A stretch of 64,000 bases of DNA from Biscogniauxia marginata (taxonomy: Eukaryota; Ascomycota; Sordariomycetes; Xylariales; Xylariaceae), in contig MU404161.1 in NCBI GenBank assembly GCA_022695795.1, positions 1 through 64,000 of the forward strand, written 5' to 3'. A program made the position numbers and the translations under genes. Numbering within the stretch: position 1 is the stretch's first letter; each line of letters starts with the position of its first letter. The notes below the pieces were generated by a model. That model was not told where the DNA came from, made no database searches, and saw only the letters and a program-made list of their open reading frames with translations. Below are positions 22,501 to 37,166 of the stretch, in pieces.

Positions 22501-24655
22501 ACTACGATTTTAATATTGAGGCTAATGTTAAGTGCATCCAATTATTGGAGCCGATTGCGCAGCAGATGTTGAATCTTCTATCACACGAGCGCGAGACTTT
22601 CCAGATGCCGGCAGGGCTTGGGGGCTCTAGCACGTCCATCTACAAGCGTGTACTCAAGAAGATTTATGGTCCAGAAAGAGGCGCCGAGGTCGTCAATGAC
22701 ATGTTTACCGATCCGTTCGCCGTCGTCCCAGTCGTGCTAGCTCGACTGAAGCAGAAGGACGAAGAATGGCGCTTCACGCAGCGGGAGTGGGAGAAGGTTT
22801 GGCAAGCTCAGACCGAGGTTATGCACCTGAAGAGTCTCGATCACATGGGTATTCAAGTCAAGCAGAACGATAAGCGAAATCTTTCCGCCAAACACCTGGT
22901 TGATGTCATCAAGACGAAGCACGAGGAGCAACGACGATTAAGAAGCGCCAAGAATAAGGTACCTCGTTACCAATTCGCTTATGAGCTTGTTGATGAAGAT
23001 GTCATCCTTGACTTGCTGCGCTTTATGGTACTCTACGGAATGAACAACGGTCAGCACAGTGCTGCGGAAAAGGAGCGAATTGTCGAGTTCTTCGAATCAT
23101 TTATTCCTCAGTTCTTTGAACTCCCAGAAGACAAGGTTCAAGACCGCCTCCATGATATTGATCGCGACTCTGGGGAGGAAGATGCCGAGGATCATCTTCC
23201 TGCAGAACTCACAAACGGTCGTACGCGACGAAGCAACAACAAGAAATCTAACCTGCTTCAAAGCGTCTTAGATCCTGGTCGCAACGGCACCAAAACGCGG
23301 GCGCAGAAGGAAGACAGTGCGGCCTCCGGGAGCAAAGAAACCACGCCAGATGCTGGGTCTACAAATGAGGAGGAGATGGCCGATGTCCCTGATGACCTTG
23401 CCCCCACAGATCTATCTAATGAGCGCTGGCTGCCCACGGTCCCTCGTGCTACTGTGGTGAAAGGAGAAAACCCTCTTCTTGATACTGATGGCGAGTTGAA
23501 GGCTGACGGCTTTTTCCCTCGCCCGTGGTACAACTTCTTCTGTAACCAGACTATCTACGTTTTCTTCAGTGTCTTCCAGACACTGTGCAAGCGCCTAAAA
23601 GAGGTCAAGGAGAGCAAGGAGGGTGTCTTGGAAGAGATCGCACGATCCAAGAGCAAAAAGCCTGCCAAGGAACTCGGTATTGCGGTTAACGAGATCAATT
23701 ACTTTGACGAGAACGATCCCAACTCCTTTTGGCCGAAGACCGTGGATCTGATCGAGGAATACATTGCTGGCGAAATCGATGAGAACCGCTATCAAGAAAT
23801 TCTGCGTCATTACTATCTCAAAAAAGGATGGACACTTTACACGATTATGGATCTCCTCAAGACCCTTTGCCGCCTCTCGTTGACCTGCACGAGTTCCGAT
23901 TCCAAGGAGAAGACACCAGATCTTATCCACCAATTCCTGAGCAGCCGTCGTCAGGAAGAGACCAGTTATCAGACCGAGATCAGCGCGCGTAAGTTCGCTG
24001 AGAAGTGTATCAAAGATGGTGACTTGTTTGTCATTTGTTGGGTATGTGCATATTGAATTTTCCAGCCTTGACCGCTTGTTACTTACTATTGGATTCATAG
24101 TTTCCCAACAAACGCGAGGCTACGGTCCGGTGGCTTCAGCGTGACGAAACGACATTTTATATGGATGAAATGGAACTGCGTGAGAGATGGCAATATTATA
24201 TTTCCTCTTATATGCGGGTTGAGCCTACAGAAGGCGTGCCTCGCTCTCGTCTCCGGAAAACAGTACTTGCGCGTAACTTGCCATCGACTGAGACGGATTC
24301 TGATGACGGCAATACCCCCAAGCCTCTCAAGTATGACGAGAGCCTGATTCTGCGCATCTGCCTAAATTCCAACAAGATCGTCTGGGAGAAGGACACGTCC
24401 GAATTCTTCATCTACGCAACCGATCCTGAGACGGCAGAGGACAAGGCCAAGACAGAAGAGCACGCCCATGCTGTGACCGAACACCGTGGGCAACGCTTCC
24501 GTGAAAAGATGGTAATGAACAACGCTTGGATGCGAGGCATGAGCCAGGACGAAGTCCAAAAGGTCAACGAAAAGTTCCAGAAGTGGTTCAAGGATGGTGT
24601 CTCCCCGGTTTCCAATGTCCGAGAAGGGGGTGAAGAGATGGAAGGTGTACAATAG
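19520..24655 (+). CDS. sin3: Sin3 transcriptional corepressor scaffold (1445 aa)
   Basis: Six exons: 19520-20065, 20543-20643, 20697-21288, 21445-22284, 22338-24041 and 24101-24655. The first intron is long (477 nt) and has TACTAAC just before its acceptor. The Gly/Ser/Pro/Gln-rich N-terminus (1-182) is disordered. Three paired amphipathic helix domains follow. PAH1 is at about 183-253 ([20 protein letters not shown]), split over exons 2-3. PAH2 is at about 398-465 ([11 protein letters not shown] joined to [17 protein letters not shown]). PAH3 is at about 595-660 ([21 protein letters not shown]). Then comes the Sin3 corepressor / HDAC-interaction region ([14 protein letters not shown], then [20 protein letters not shown]) and the conserved C-terminal half. 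Sin3 scaffolds the Rpd3 histone deacetylase complex in the nucleus, and PAH domains dock DNA-binding repressors. Length and order are normal for fungi and it looks single-copy and intact. Confidence 0.95.
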
Positions 24656-26168
24656 TCTGCTCACACCAAAAGCCCCGCAACCTTTTAGGCCAATTTCGAG
24701 TCAGCACCTTTCCAATGCCCGAACTAACGGAAATCTGAACATGACGAATGGGGATGAAGAGAGATAAGAGAAAGGAAGCATATGGCTGGCGTTAGGCGTC
24801 GTCGATCTCTACCAAATCGGGGGGAGAGACTGAATTTCTTCTTATTACCTGCGAAATCCGTGTTGTTGCAGCGTTGCCTTTGCTTTTCTCAATGTCTTAA
24901 TAGATTCGATCGACTTCCTTTTTACCAATGAAGGGAATATCGATAGATAATACGCGGCCGCCCGACTACCGATCGAGACAGGCAATTTGCCACACCAGAC
25001 GCCCACATCATCAAGCAAAGGGGATCGAGGAAGAAGATGTGTACGTAGGATAGCTGAGTCGTCTTCAGTTGATGGGATCACTGATGGGATGGTGGACGGA
25101 GGGGGGAGGGGGCCAAAAGAAAAGAGGAAAGTTGCGTTGCGTTGCGTTGCGTTACGGTTGCTTTTGTCATATTAGAGAGAATTGTTTGGTTCCTTTTGCA
25201 TTTTCTTTTCTTTTCTTCTTTTTTTTTTCGTCGTTCACACACCTTACTGTGCGGTTGTGTTATGTCGAGGGGTTTTTTTTTTTCTGTCACGCTGTACTAT
25301 AACCTAAACCTACCTGGGCAAAGATTTCGCGCTGAGTTTAAGAAAGTTTTCGACTACTGTCCACAAATCTGGCTCGTGTCCGTCTCTTTTTCTCGTGTTT
25401 AATCGATGATTGTGATGCTAGGGGATGGGGCTTGGTAACGTGTAATATTTATCTGACCCTGTGTGGTCACTCTGGCGGGACTGCTCCTACGTGGCTCTCT
25501 TGGGGGCTATACATGGTCGATGTCTTATATATGTGGTTTGGTGGGGGTGTGGTACACGGATCGGAGGTAGGTATCGTTGGTCCCCTGGGTAGGTAGAAAG
25601 ATGGAATACTTTGGTATGCGGACTTCCTTCCCCCATCTTGTAAATATCGATATATCGATGGAATGAACATACTACGTAGTAATTACGTGAAAAGCTTTCG
25701 TATCTAAGGCCGCAGAACCCCTATTCGATAACACCGATTATGTAAATTTGTAACTGGAAATTTTATATCATTTCTAGTATTACGGAAGACAAAATTGGCT
25801 CACTGATTTCTTCCTTATAATTTTTTTTGCCTTTACTTTCTTTCTCCCTTTGAACCAATCTTCCCATGATACCCACCCAACAAGCCTTCATCATCATCAT
25901 CATTGTCATTGTCATTGTCATCAAGCCATGCATGATATGATCATCCTACCTACGAAGCCCTGCTGTTCATTCATATCGATTCATTTCCCCTTCGTTGAGC
26001 ACACTTGCCCACCTCCTCCAATCATTTCGTCAAGTTCTTAGGTTTTCTCTCTTTCCCCTCTTCTGTTTCACCTACTTGACCCCTTCCTCCCTCTTCTGTC
26101 TTTTTTTTTATTAGGTTCTAGCCTAATCTGATCACATCAGATCAGATCCGACTTTTATACCCATATTC
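24656..26168. other. convergent intergenic region, sin3 and erg10 3' flanks
   Basis: About 1.5 kb of 3' untranslated and intergenic DNA. It contains a GCGTT pentamer tandem (about 25134-25152), T-rich tracts (about 25195-25230, 25272-25283) and a CAT/ATTGTC repeat block (25885-25920). No supported coding frame. Confidence 0.5.
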
Positions 26169-27643
<1,475 letters not shown>

Positions 27644-28291
27644 CTTTGTAGAAGCCTTTTTTATTATGTCGAATTTTTCTGAAGAACAGAGGAGTTATTT
27701 TAGCAGCTTGAGAGTTTACCTAAATGTCAGGTCTCGGACAGAGGAAGAAATAATAATAAAAATTAGGTAGGGAGTTGGAAAATTGTTGGAGCTTTTGGGT
27801 GCCCTCTTACAAGCTTGACCGCCTTCGGAGAAGCGATATTTGGTGGCAGCTTATGATAAACTGTTAGCGCGGGGTCCGAAGGGGTCCACCCCTCCAGCCT
27901 GCTGTGGGACGGGGTTTGCTCGATACGGCAAGGTTACATGTGAGCGGTCGGGCCTGTGAAGAATTAGGGAAGCCCGAGCCAACTTGGGCAGCCTTGCGGA
28001 ACTCCGACGCGGGGCGCCACACCGGATAGCCACAAAATGAATTTCAATTTCAAGCCACCTGCGTGCACCAGCCACTACCTAGGTACCTAACCTACCTACC
28101 TACCGAACCTCCCCACTTAATTCCAGCTACCTAGACCTTACTAGTTTAAGTTAGGCTGTGTCAGCCTTGCATGTCCGGGCTGGGGGACCTTTTTTTTCGA
28201 AGCTTCAAAGCTACCTGCAGAAAGCTCGGAGGTCGTAGTCGCATCAACAACAAATCCCCCATTCGAACAACGCCCAAGCACATCAGACGCC
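27644..28291. promoter_or_regulatory. divergent promoter region of erg10 and snu114
   Basis: 648 bp between two head-to-head housekeeping starts. It has CCTAACCTACCTACCTACC repeats at about 28086-28105 and a T-run at about 28191-28199. I could not assign a sterol-response element with confidence. Confidence 0.5.
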
Positions 28292-31200
28292 ATGGATGAC
28301 CTCTACGATGAGTACATCTCCCATTTACTACCTCCATATCTTTATCTGAGCTGACAATTGCAATTAGGTTCGGCAATTTTATCGGGGAGGATGCCGACGC
28401 ATCTGAGGAAGAGTCCGAGCATGGCGTTGATGCGGGCGCGTATCTCGACGACGAGTATCCCGAGGAGGCACCCGAGACGACAGGCCAGGAATTGATGGAA
28501 GTTGATGATGAGGGGCCGTCGAATGCTGTCGTATTACACGAGGACAAACAATACTATCCGACCGCACAACAAGTATACGGCGCCGACGTCGAGACCCTGG
28601 TGCAAGAGGAGGATGCGCAACCACTCTCACAACCCATCATCGCCCCCGTCGACGTCAAGAAGTTCACCGTCGAAGAGGCCGACCTACCGCCCGTACACTT
28701 CGACCGCAATTTCATGACAGATCTCATGAACTTCCCCGACCAAGTACGGAATATTGCTTTCGCTGGTCACCTACACCATGGCAAGACTGCCTTCATGGAC
28801 ATGCTCGTCCTCGAGACCCACAACATTGTCGATAGGCTAGACAAGAGGACGGGCAAGAAGAGGGACGAACAGTTACGCTATACCGACACCCACATTCTCG
28901 AGCGAGAACGCGGCCTCTCCGTCAAGGCATCACCGATGAGTCTGGTTCTCCAGAGCACCAAGGGCAAATCCCACCTTTTTAACATGATTGATACTCCGGG
29001 CCACGTCAACTTTGTCGACGAGGTTGCCGCATCGCTGAGGCTAGTAGATGGCGTCGCGCTGGTCGTAGACGTGGTGGAGGGCGTCCAGGTCAATACAGAG
29101 CAGATCATCAAGCATGCCGTTCTTGAGGATATTCCTATGACACTCATAATCAACAAGATGGACCGACTAATAATAGAGCTAAGGCTACCACCGAGCGATG
29201 CTTACTTTAAGTTGAAGCATGTTATCGAGGAGGTCAATACCATTATCGAGAACACCAGGCCGGGGCTGGGAGAGAAGAAGCGATTAAGCCCGGAGAAGGG
29301 CAACGTTCTGTTTGCGTGCAGTGAGATGGGATGGTGTTTTACACTACAGTCTTTTGCAAAGATGTACGCAGACAGCTTCCCAGGCGTGAACACGGACGAG
29401 TTCGCAAAGCGACTATGGGGTGATGTCTACTTCAACCCCAAGAAAAGGACCTTTAGCAGGAAACCTCTCCCTAATGAGGTAGGTGCAAAGCGAGCATTTA
29501 TCAAATTTGTGCTCGAGCCCATCTACAAGATCTTCTCCCATACCATCAGTCAGAGCCCCGAGGAGCTCAAGCCGATATTAGCATCATTGGGCATACATCT
29601 CAAGCCGTCACAGTACAAGACGGATGCGAAAGTGCTTCTTAAGCTGGTCTGCGAGCAGTTCTTCGGGCCATCCACGGGCTTCGTAGACATGATCGTTAGG
29701 CATGTCCCATCACCCTTAGAAGCAGCCGAACACATGTTGGATCGGTACTACACTGGGCCCTTGGATACCAAAGTGGCCGAATCTATGAAAAAGTGTGATC
29801 AAGATGGGCCTCTAGTGATTCATATCACGAAACTCTTCAACACGTCTGATGCAAAAAGCTTCTACTCATTTGGCCGGGTAATGAGTGGTATTGCTCGGCC
29901 CGGAATGCAAGTACGAGTCCTCGGAGAAGGCTACTCAATTGATGACGAGGAGGATATGGCGATGGCGACTATACGGAACGTCTACATTGCCGAAACACGA
30001 TATAATGTCGAGACCAGTGGTGTTCCTGCCGGTAACTGGGTGTTACTTACCGGCGTAGATAACTCGATAGTCAAGTCGGCAACCATCCTACCGCCAAAAC
30101 TCGAGGATGATGAGGAAGCGTACATCTTCAAGCCAATCACACATTTCACCGAATCGGTTCTTAAGGTAGCCGTCGAGCCCATTAATCCTTCAGAACTGCC
30201 GAAGATGCTTGACGGCCTAAGAAAGATTAACAAGAGCTATCCCTTAATCACTACGAAGGTAGAAGAGTCTGGTGAACACATTGTGCTGGGGACCGGCGAG
30301 TTGTACATGGACTGTGTCCTCCATGACCTCCGACGGCTATATGCGGATATGGAAATCAAAGTTTCCGATCCTGTTACGCGGTTTTGCGAGACAGTAGACG
30401 AAATGTCTGCGACGAAATGCTACGCCATCACGCCGAACAAGAAGAACAAGATCACCATGGTCGCTGAGCCCCTTGACGACGGTATTGCAGAGGATATCGA
30501 GAGCGGCCGTGTCAACATGCGAGATGGTGCTCGCAAAGTTGGCAAATTCTTCCAAGAGAAATATGGATGGGATCTGCTGGCCGCGAGAAGCATATGGGCA
30601 TTCGGACCGGATGAGATGGGACCTAACATTCTACAGGATGACACCCTTGCCGAGGTTTGTGAACAACCCCCCGCCCCTCCCATGTTATATGATTACTCAA
30701 ACCCCCAACATCTTACTACACAGGTTGCCCAGTGGCGCCGCAGAGTGGTTGTCCCGTGTCTTGTGGCAGTTCCGCATGCGGCAATATTTTCGCAACTTCA
30801 GCCTCAAATTCTAGAACACCAACTACTGTTGAATCACACCTAATGTTTTCGGCAGGTTGATAAGACGCTTCTCAGAAGTGTGCGAGAGACTATCCGCCAA
30901 GGCTTTAGTTGGGCGACCCGTGAAGGCCCGCTATGTGAAGAACGTAAGTACCTACATTTAGTTGCATCCTGAAAGCTCTATCCTACCCAACCTGCATCGA
31001 CCCTACGGCCCTCGCCATATTCCTATCTTGACTTATATCGCGCGCCCAAGTCTGTCGGCACCTACCCCAAAATCCATCCCAACTCTTCGTGCATCTAGCC
31101 GAACAGAGTTTCTCCGCATCGCTGTTTTCGCTGCACGATGTCACTTAATCGAGATTCCTATGTGCAAGGGCCAGGTGCTGCCAAGGGGAGGGCATCACAG

Positions 31201-32299
31201 CGAACAAGCGACTATGCCTGTCGGCAGGCGTCTAGTCTAGCTTAAAGCAGCAGACATGGCTGTGCAGCTATAACCCATGCCCATTACCTGCCAGGAAATA
31301 AACTGGGACTAGGACTCCAGCAGAATGGCCTAAGAGTCCGGGGCTGGTTGATCTCTTTTCTCGGCGGGATGTGTTGCTTCAGCCATTGATCACATGGCAA
31401 GTTTCGTACAAGCAAGTCACTTGTATGGTGTTCCATGAAATCGCATGAACGCAGTACGCCTCACTACGATTTGCAGGGCTGGTTCCAATTCCTTTTGTTG
31501 CACGCTTTGACGCCCAGCTGTTCACGTCGTCTTGATTGGCTGCAACGCCCATCACCGGGGTCCAATACCTGTTGCGTTGCACCTTGTCCCGCCCATCCAT
31601 TCACTCGTATATCCATTTCCCAATTCAGTCGAGGGTCGGCCCAAGGAGGCAATGACGAGCATACGGAGAATTCGCGCGTTCGTATTTTTTTGAGTGTTGT
31701 CTAGATGCGCTGACACAAGATTTTCCATACCAGCGATCCGCAATACCAAATTCCGGATTATGGACGCCTCACTAGCACAAGAGGCGATTTTCCGAGGCGG
31801 TGGTCAGATCATCCCAACAGCACGCCGCACATGCTATAGCTCCTTCCTCATGGCCTCGCCACGCCTCATGGAGCCGCTCTACGCATGTTCAATGACAGGA
31901 CCTCAGGATGCCGTGCCCGTGTTGTACAACGTTCTAGCGCGCCGGCGCGGACACGTGCTTGCCGATGGACCGGTGGCCGGCACACCCCTGTACCGTGTAA
32001 GCGGACTGATACCGGTGATTGACTCGTTCGGCTTCGAGACGGACGTGCGCATCCAGACGCAGGGACAAGCCATGGTCAGCCTGGTATTCGACAAATGGCA
32101 GAAGGTGCCGGGGGATCCGCTAGACAAGGACGTGGTCCTGCGGCCCCTGCAGCCAGCAGACGCGCAGGCCACCGCGCGCGACTTCGTGCTCAAGACCAGG
32201 CGCCGCAAGGGCCTCAGCGAGGACGTTAGCGTTGCCAAGTTCCTCGAGCCCGAGTTCTATCAGAGCCTCATGGAGAGTGGCACACTGGGTAGTCCCTGA
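28292..32299 (+). CDS. snu114: U5 snRNP GTPase Snu114 / EFTUD2 (986 aa)
   Basis: Exons: 28292-28311 (encoding MDDLYD plus two bases), 28368-30654, 30856-30943 and 31734-32299. Phases all close. Snu114 is an EF-2-like GTPase of the U5 snRNP. It works with Prp8 and Brr2 in spliceosome activation and disassembly. The acidic N-terminus ([18 protein letters not shown]) is diagnostic. The G domain has GHLHHGKT (about 140-147), DTPGHVNF (from about 215) and NKMD (about 268-271). EF-2-like domains II-V follow, with [33 protein letters not shown] and the ending [17 protein letters not shown]. Two introns near the 3' end are unusual. One is 201 nt with a weak GTTTGT donor; the other is 790 nt (30944-31733) with a good GTAAGT donor and CCAG acceptor. 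Both are long beside others in the window. The codons flanking them match the conserved family sequence, so the splicing model is secure. Confidence 0.93.
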
Positions 32300-35200
32300 A
32301 AAGAGAAGAAGATGCGAGGGGGGGGAAACAGGAAACTTTAAATTAGACTCCCTGCGTACTTAAGTTATAATGAAAGAATCAGGGTTCTTCCGGGCTTTTC
32401 TAGCACGAGGGATTTCGCGGTACATACATACATACCTACCTATCTGTTGGGGTTTTTTTTTTTTTAGCTTACCCTACTTACACTAACTAGGTACCTAACC
32501 TCGTATTACGTACGACGTAGGTCTATTTTTCAGCAAATTCCTGTACAATCAATCAATCACCAAAGCGATTTTTTGTCTTTCTTGTTCAACGCCTTGCCCC
32601 CTCCCCTTACGTCTATTTGGATAAATGATGCGGGGAGGGAGGGGAGATTGTTCAACGGCGCCTAGATAGTGAATAGATAGAGAGAGAGAAATGAGGAAAA
32701 TATTCCAAAAAAAAAATGATATCAAATTAAATCAAATCAAATCGGGACGGAAACAAGCAGGGAAAGGGAAAAGGGAAAAAAAAAATTTGTCTGTAATTCT
32801 GAATGGTTTCTGGTGTGAATGGATAGTGTTACTGCTATGCTACTGCTTGTAGGTGACGGAGAAGTTTCGGGGGTTTACTGGTTTTTCTTTTTCTTGTTGC
32901 CTGCTTCGTGGGAGATGCTTCTACACTACATGTGTCGTTTTTTGTTTATCTCGGACAACTGAGGGGGAAGAATATGGATATATACATATATATTCCGGGG
33001 AATACATGATATGCGCTTGCGTTAACTTAGTTTTGCTTGCTTTGTGCGTTTTGTATTAGGGTTGGAAGGAAGTAAGTATACTTAGTAGTAAGGGTAGCAA
33101 ATAGAGGGGGGGGGGGGGGCGGGAGGGAAGGCTATTGTAGATATAGCGTGTGTAGGTTGAGAGAGTCGAGAAGGAGTAGGGAAGAATGATTGATGGTGAT
33201 GATAGGTTGATAGTCTGTCCAAGTTATAGTTATACAAGTAGGTAGGTAGGTAGGCCAGTCAGACAAGTAAAAGTCCGAAGCCCATCTTGCCCATCGATTT
33301 AATCCCATCGACTTTTAGATATACCATGTCCCACCTACCTTACTTAGGTTTATAGTAAGTTGACGTCGTTCCCGGACGAATCTTTCGTGTCACCTAGACT
33401 TACAGGCCTGAGGCAACGTTTATATGTCTCACGTGTATATATGAAGTGATCTGCCTATGCCTCTCTTCTCGTTCTTGTTGATATGTGATGTATAAGTGTA
33501 TATACACATCTCTCTGTCTGTGTGTATGTGTGTGTGTGTTTTTTTAATAACTGGCTTAAGAGTTGAGTAATAAACAGAGGCAGTTCCTCAACACTGTTCT
33601 TAGGTTACTAGAGGCCGTGCACGAGTGTCTCAATGAGTTGATGATGTTCCAATTCCCCCTTTTTTCTTTCTTTCTCCTTTTCTTTTTCTCCCTCAAGAGC
33701 ACGGATATGACAGCTCAGATCGGTAGCGAGGTAAGGTATAATGTTTGAAGTCGTGTAACAACTCCCCCGTTATCTCGTGGTATACGTATTGTTTATGATG
33801 TGATATGATATGATGTGATGTTGAAGCAACCCCCCCTTCCCTATGTCCAAACACGCAGTGACGTATGAGTAGATTCTTCAAGCCCTTGCTTTTCAAGTGC
33901 TGGACAGGTATGTAAATATGGTTGTCAGATAGGTTAAAACAGATATGTCTGAGTGGGTAGGTAGGGAGGTAATGAATCCAGGCTTTTTCATACCGGGTTA
34001 TAGCTCGGCTATGATGTCTCTCTAACAGAGTTTGTGACCAGATCCTCGTTTCCTATTTGTCTCTTGGTCCTATAGACGAGAACTAACCTGGATTACCCCC
34101 ACCCACCCACACACACACAAAATACACACACTCGTCATATCACCCTACCCATCTTTAAAAAATCAATATCCCCATCTCTACTGCGAGGCTAATGTAGTTG
34201 TGCGTTCAGATACATATATCTAGTGTGGATGTGCAGTATGCGTGCCTATCTAGGCATGTACCCAAGCAGCCAAGTAAGGGAGCGATCCCATTCAGTTAAG
34301 ATTCCTATCAGAGAGAGAGAGAGAGAGAGCGGCCAGGTTCTTTGTTCTCCGTCTTTTATCCGTCCTTTCGGCCCTATGTTCTAGGCCTGGCTAGAAGGTT
34401 AGGCCGTAAAGGGGAAAGACGAAGAATCCATGGAAGGAAGTAAGGAACTATCGAAGAACAAAAAAAGAAGAGGTGGGTGGGGCGATCAGGTGGGAGATTA
34501 AATCGGAAAAGGGGAAGGGAGGGGATGGGGGGAAGAAGAAGAAGGGAAGACTATACTAACACTGCATATTACCCCCGCCCCCGGATGGGTACAAGGTCTC
34601 TAGTCAGTCCGGTAGCACCCGACATCTGAACCGGGATACTTGCAGGATCTTAGTGATTTGACTTATCTGTCTGGTGTGTGCCACGACTTATAACCCAGAT
34701 ATGCCTGTGCAAGGTAATCCTGGGCTATCGTGCGCGGGATGAATAGACATGTGTAAACTCGGATGTCACGGATTTATTAGGGAATTTCTAAGCTTGAACA
34801 CAGGCTTGGATACAGGCTTTCCATGCAGTGCGAGATGCTCACACCCCATAAACTTAATGCCGCGTGTATGTGGTATGGTATGTGGTATGGTGTGTGGTAC
34901 GGTATGTGGCAAAGGGAAGTTGATGGTAAGTGAGGGTGGTAACAAGATCAAGTAAGCATCGAGTAGAGTAGTATTTGGAGATGGACGTTAGGGTCGTGTT
35001 GGTACTACCGCCGCCGGTTTAAAACAGACCGGCACGTCAACTTGACAAGGGGAGGGAAACGCTTAACTCAATATCGATGCGCAGGCTTAAGGCATACCTT
35101 AGGTATACTCAAGTCGGACAGGCGTGTATAGTTGCAGGCGCATGCTGACTGCATTGGCGATATGCGATGCACTCTTCCACACGCAGAGAGCACAGCGCTA

Positions 35201-37166
35201 AGCTGAGTTACTGTCGAGGTAACTAGCTGGTAAACGTGTGTCGCGGGCTTATTGCGTGCTGTACTGGTAGTACTGCGTGCGTATGTCCGTTCTGTATAAA
35301 ACGGAGGTCGTGTGTACATTTACAATATACGAGTCGCTCATTACTCCAAGTATCAGGTTGTGGCCGCGTGACGCATCAGCATTCAAATATATTCCTGCGT
35401 GTCAGCCCCGACAGGTAAGCAGTTCTGTCTGAAACCCAGTTAAGGGGGTCAGGGGAATTGCACGTGTTGAGAAGACTCTTTCACCACCAGCCGTTCGCCA
35501 TGCGCCAGCATGCGTGGGCAGAACACACCGGTTACTGTAAGGGGATCATGATGTATGGGCTAGCAGGTGGATCGGTAAAGGTCTATCGGTGACAGCATGC
35601 ATGTGATGGAGTAACAGACGAAGAAACCAATACCTAAGGGGGAACTAACTAGGTGGCCAAGTAGTTAAGCAGCCAGCCGAAACCCTGTCTTTAGGGAGTT
35701 CGGCAGATGTTCTTGTATGCGGCAAATGGACTTTAGATTGAAATGTGCGCTGAGTCGTAAGACAGTTTGTAGAGGTGCGTGTGAATTGGTGGATAGACAC
35801 AAGCCAAATACCAACATTACTAAAGCTGTAACGCGAGTGGAAAGGGGCTTTGGTGAACAAGACACTGAGATGATCGTTCAAGGTACTAGCCTCTTTCAGG
35901 AACAGCGAATCAGACAAGCTAGACTACTTTCGCGCAATAGTCTCCTCTAGTCCGACACTACTAGTTGCTAGCCGGGCAAGGTATTTAGGATAAGTTGGAA
36001 GATTTCTTGGATATGTTATTATGATTTCCCCTAAACAGCAATCATCGCGGTCTTTCTAGGATATTAGAGAGTCAGTGACGTGGACAAGGTTCGATCAGAT
36101 GGAGAGACGATATATGAGGTTAGACGAGTCAACGAAAGGCAAAGCTCGGGAATGATAATATGTGAATCGGAAAAAGGCCGATGTAGAAAGTACAGTCCGA
36201 AGTTGTCATTGATATGTTGTTTATGTACGTGAAGCAGAAGTGCCAGGGGCGAAAAGTACCGACAGGGCCTGTGTACCATAGAACCAGCCCATTGAAAGGT
36301 TGACGGAAAAACCATGGCGGATTTTTTTTCTAGACATTGCCGAATATTCCGTGTCCAACAGTTAAAGCAGCGGTTATGATCGTCTGGATAAGTTGAGCGA
36401 AGTGTAGACGACATCCCAGCAGGGGCTAAACCCCTCAAATAGGGGACCATCGAAGATCTTCTGTCCCGTTCTGAATATCACATCTAAGTCGGGAGGCCGT
36501 GTTTGATTTCCGAAGATCATAAAGCCGATCTTAAAATGAGCTGACCACGTTTGTAAACCTGGTATGGTGAACTAAAATGGCATTAATAGCGAGCCAAGCT
36601 ATAATGTATATAAAAATAGATCAGCATAGTGTTGTGCATGACTGTTCTCCAAGCGCATGTATTTCTTCTTAGAGGCGTCATACAGCTAAACCTTGATACG
36701 AACTACTAGCAGTGGGCCAGGCCTCGTAGAGTTGGCGTAATGAATTCCGAAGATGACGAGGCTAACCATTTAGACCAGACCATTCTGAGATCTGAGACTG
36801 AATGACCGCCTTTCTTCGGCCTAGTTTTATGATGATCCACGGGAGGCACAGGTAGTAAGTCTGATATAGGGTATCAGAAAGCGTGTTCACAGCCCACTCC
36901 TGCCGTTATTATGATATCGGCATTAAACCCCCATAACCGAGAGATCACCGGGGGATGTTAATGCTTTGTGAACCCTTGCAGGCGGGCACCATCTCAAGAT
37001 CTGCCACGACGCGTTCAAAATGACTCTGGTTGTGTACCCCGTCACCGGTGGGCCGGTGGTTTTGCATGAATCCGTGGAGCTCACATGGACTTCTGGAATG
37101 GTTCCATCGAGGAGGACGTGTTGGGAAGGTGGCGATCCTTCCTGATCGCTGCGAGGATAATTGACC
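32300..37166. other. 4.9-kb gene-poor region
   Basis: No gene could be supported on either strand. It holds many homopolymer and microsatellite tracts: poly-G at about 33105-33118, TG/TA repeats at about 33490-33540, CA near 34110, (GA)n at 34312-34330 and an imperfect TATGTGGTATGG array at 34866-34910. Parts near 32300-33100 are probably the snu114 3' UTR, and 36900-37166 the 3' flank of cia2. Short frames around 34750-36450 have no coding signature that I recognise. Confidence 0.5.
34866..34910. repeat. imperfect TATGTGGTATGG tandem repeat
   Basis: Nearly four imperfect copies of a 12-nt unit (TATGTGGTATGG, with C/G substitutions) in gene-poor DNA. Confidence 0.7.

Noticed and set aside
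30962..31240. Gene nested in the long snu114 intron
   Set aside because: The frame has no recognisable protein character and no splice or start support.
34866..34910. CRISPR-like array
   Set aside because: The units are adjacent and imperfect, with no spacers, in a eukaryotic genome. It is a simple tandem repeat.
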